From the NCBI RefSeq assembly GCF_020536995.1, contig NC_068358.1, forward strand, positions 45,505,085 to 45,569,084: a DNA stretch of 64,000 nucleotides. Direction: 5' to 3'. Below the pieces are notes generated by a model. The model had not been told where the DNA came from and made no database searches. It was given only the letters and a program-made list of their open reading frames with translations. The first letter of the stretch is position 1, and every line of letters starts with the position of its first letter. Of this stretch, positions 61,580 to 64,000 are shown in pieces. A program made the position numbers and the translations under genes. The stretch comes from Dreissena polymorpha. Its lineage: Eukaryota; Mollusca; Bivalvia; Myida; Dreissenidae.

Positions 61580-62025
61580 AAATAAACAAACGTGCGTTGA
61601 CTCAAGTTGATCGCGCTGCCTCACGGTGCCCGTGCATACTGCTAAAATTGTAAGCGTTGGGTTGCGTTCTCAAAATATTGCATCTGGTCTGCGGACTGAC
61701 GCAGAATGATGTGGCATATGCCCAACCGGCATTTTTTACTGTCTTCAACTGTTTAAGTTTTATAATTGTATCAAACATACCATTAAATATGTCTGGAGCT
61801 AATTTATAAATATATAACTCTTAACACAAACTCGTGACTCAATACTACCCATATACCACCGGCGGAACAAGAATTATGCTTTGTCAAAATGCGCATAGTA
61901 TTTTTCGATAAATAAAACTATATACTAAAATTCAATAAGTAAATTAGTATTTACATAATAATCGTAACGTATGAAATCGGTACAGAATAAAATGTTTGCA
62001 AAATATTTGTTTAAAATGTTCACAG

Positions 62026-62081
62026 TCGTTCTTCTGATGATTCTGTGAAAATAGAAATGGACAAATAAGTCTTATAAATAA
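62026..62081 (+). pseudogene. decayed third copy of the microexon at 60461
   Basis: AATGTTCACAG precedes TCGTTCTTCTGATGATTCTG followed by TGAAAAT, against GCGTTCTTCTTCTGATGCAG in the first microexon. At the place of its donor GTAAGTATG stands ATAAGTATA, so the donor GT is lost, and the frame meets TAA inside the copy. Flanking intron sequence is also alike, so a segment larger than the exon was duplicated. Confidence 0.5.
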
Positions 62082-62339
62082 GTATAGGCAAGCAACGAGA
62101 ATGTCATTATGTGCATGGCTTACATGATAGGTCTTACGCAAGTAGTAATACCCAAACCTTAATTTTGTTAATTTTTTTAAGCATTTTATGGAATAAACAA
62201 ATCGTATTTTCTTTCTAAACGTTTATACTAAAAATGAAAAAGTCGATGTGCTTGAAATAACTACAAAACACGACGACGTTTAGATATGATACTACTATCA
62301 ATGTTAGCAAATATCAAAACAAGAGCACCAATAAACTAC

Positions 62340-64000
62340 TCATGTCTGTGTGACTGTGAGCGGAATCGTGCGACAGGACGGAGAGGATACCCTTACGAAG
62401 GCAAACGACATCATAAAGGCCCTAGGTAACGACGTCTTAACCAGTGAGCAAATCACGGGAGCAACACGTTTACGGTCGTACATTCATGACCGCCCACCCC
62501 TGATAAAGATCAGCTTCGGGAATGTTGAAGAAAAGATACTCGTGTTACGCAACAAGAATTTTACTTAAAGCAAAGGCTCCGTACAAGAATGTCTACATTA
62601 AAAGCAGTAAGTCTCATGCTGAACGGTTGATCGAACTTAATGCACGTACCCTACTTAATCAACTACCGCAAGGAAATGATTTCCCAGTAGACGCTAACGG
62701 TCGCATTCGCCCACGAGAAAATGCAGATCGCCAGGATCAGCAACAGCGACAGCCCGAGACAGAACCCCGGCGCCAGCGACAGGATCAACACTAGGATCCC
62801 TCCCAGCCCGTGGGGTCCATAATATTAGCACATCTTAACGTATGCGGATGGACCCAGAGTAATAGTGCACTACGGGAAATATCATACGAGCGATAGACGC
62901 TGATATAACATCTAACTGTGAAACCCACTTAAGTGATCAAAATGTGATAAAAATCAACGATTATATATGGTTTGGTTATAACAGTGCTGATATCCATATG
63001 AATGCTCCAAAGGCTTCCGGTGGAGTTGGCTTACTTGTAAAATCAAAACTGTGCGACTTTAATGATATCCATATTGTTGAAAAGTCTTTTGATGGTATTC
63101 TATGTGTAAAATTCTGTCACAAAATTACAGGTTCGGATTTTATTGTATTTACGTGTTGTTTGCCTCCAGAAAACTCAAACAGAGGCCGTGATGCTCAATC
63201 TTTTTATGCTCATTTACTCGCACAAATATATAGTCTCAGTAATTGTGATGCTATGTTCATTGCCGCTGATTTTAATGCTAGAATTGGAAACTAGTCAGAT
63301 ATTTTGTATGAATGTGATATGATACTTACACGCATCATTATTGATAAGTCTATTAACCAGCATGGTCATGAATTAATTGACTTTTTGAATAAAGCTAAAT
63401 TTTGTTGTTTAAATGGTAGACTTAATACCGAACTTGATAATTTCACATCGACATCCAGGAAAGGAAAGGCGGTGGTTGATTATATTTGTGTTCCACATGA
63501 TATATATATGACTCTTGCAAAGCATTTAAAGTGCTGACTATGCAATCAGTGGTTGATTTATTTCAATTGCACGGGTTAATCGGCGATGGGTCACGGCTCC
63601 CTGATCATTCTGTTTTGATAACGGAATATGCGACGGGCTATAATGATTATCGACCAACGACAGAGACGACCCCCATCAAGGACCTGAGCAAAATACCTTC
63701 TGATTTTATGACCGGTGACTTATCTCGGCGAGCGATTGCAAACTTAATAACAACTATAGAAGCCACTAGAGAAAATAAGACAAGTGTAGACTCTATCTAT
63801 TGTGATCTGTGTTCGATTATCACAACAGAAATGCGCGCGAAACTGCCAGTTATAGGCTCTACGAAAAATACGCAAAAGCGTTCTAAACACAAACACAACA
63901 TATTGGGATGACGCTCTTCAAAATCTATGGAATGCGATGAGCGACAAAGAAAATGCATTGTTTAAGTGCAAGGAGGGACGTAGCACGAAAACGAGACTGA
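62340..64000 (+). mobile_element. LINE with ORF1 and endonuclease part of ORF2, running off the window
   Basis: ORF1 C-terminal part (about 62350-62794, one frameshift near 62530-62570): DGEDTLTKANDIIKALG, then NVYIKSSKSHAERLIELNAR and a Gln/Arg-rich tail, typical of RNA-binding ORF1 proteins of invertebrate LINEs. ORF2 starts near 62825: LAHLNVCGW, the endonuclease motif ETHL at 62920, GGVGLLVK, ADFNARIGN at 63268 and GKAVVDYICVP, then the LPDHSVLI variant of the SDH motif. At least two stops or frame changes are visible, so it is probably inactive. The reverse transcriptase would lie beyond the right edge. Confidence 0.82.

Noticed and set aside
1-64000. LTR retroelements, Polintons or other capsid- or envelope-bearing elements
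   Set aside because: No long terminal repeats, protease, integrase, capsid or envelope-like segment was seen; reverse transcriptase remnants here are of LINE type.
1-64000. Bacterial-type operons, ribosome binding sites or riboswitches
   Set aside because: All recognised genes have spliceosomal introns; the window is eukaryotic nuclear DNA.

Overview
The window looks like nuclear DNA from a bivalve mollusc, most likely a dreissenid (zebra or quagga mussel). This rests on AT-rich sequence, small exons in long repeat-filled introns, GT-AG junctions throughout, mollusc-like protein sequences, and many short inverted-repeat and tRNA-derived elements of a kind I associate with Dreissena. The species is inference; no search was run.

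Three host genes are clear. (1) On the minus strand, 7935 down to 2523, lie six exons of a lysosomal alpha-galactosidase/alpha-N-acetylgalactosaminidase (GH27). Its 3' exons lie beyond the left edge or are hidden in repeats. (2) On the plus strand, 11380-19664, is a complete seven-exon FBXW5 homologue (F-box plus WD40, 622 codons). It is head-to-head with gene 1 across about 3.4 kb. (3) On the plus strand, 35543-53759, is a complete eleven-exon otopetrin proton channel (851 codons) with about 337 residues of low-complexity cytoplasmic tail before a twelve-helix core. Reading phase is preserved across every junction of all three models. The three proteins have no obvious shared pathway; the layout looks like ordinary metazoan gene neighbours.

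The rest is mostly repeats. Positions 1-2000 and 19655-20800 hold two inverted copies of one element, the second touching the FBXW5 stop codon. From 20800 to 33350 there is no host gene: it holds TTAA-flanked short elements nested in a foldback family, two kinds of long tandem-repeat element, AT microsatellites and an RTE-like LINE on the minus strand. Otopetrin introns carry three TTAA elements, four foldback copies, a tandem tRNA-derived SINE pair and a long TA tract. From 53760 to 64000 are possible small exons of unrecognised genes, a decayed minus-strand LINE split by two adjacent palindromes, and a plus-strand LINE running off the right edge.

Most worth a second look: a 62-bp minisatellite made from the first 26 nt of a coding exon plus its splice acceptor (4001-4609), giving nine extra acceptor-like sites; repeated insertion of TTAA elements into one repeat family; a hairpin core shared by two TTAA families; the twin palindromes at 58684-58940; and two in-phase 54-nt coiled-coil microexons with a decayed third copy.
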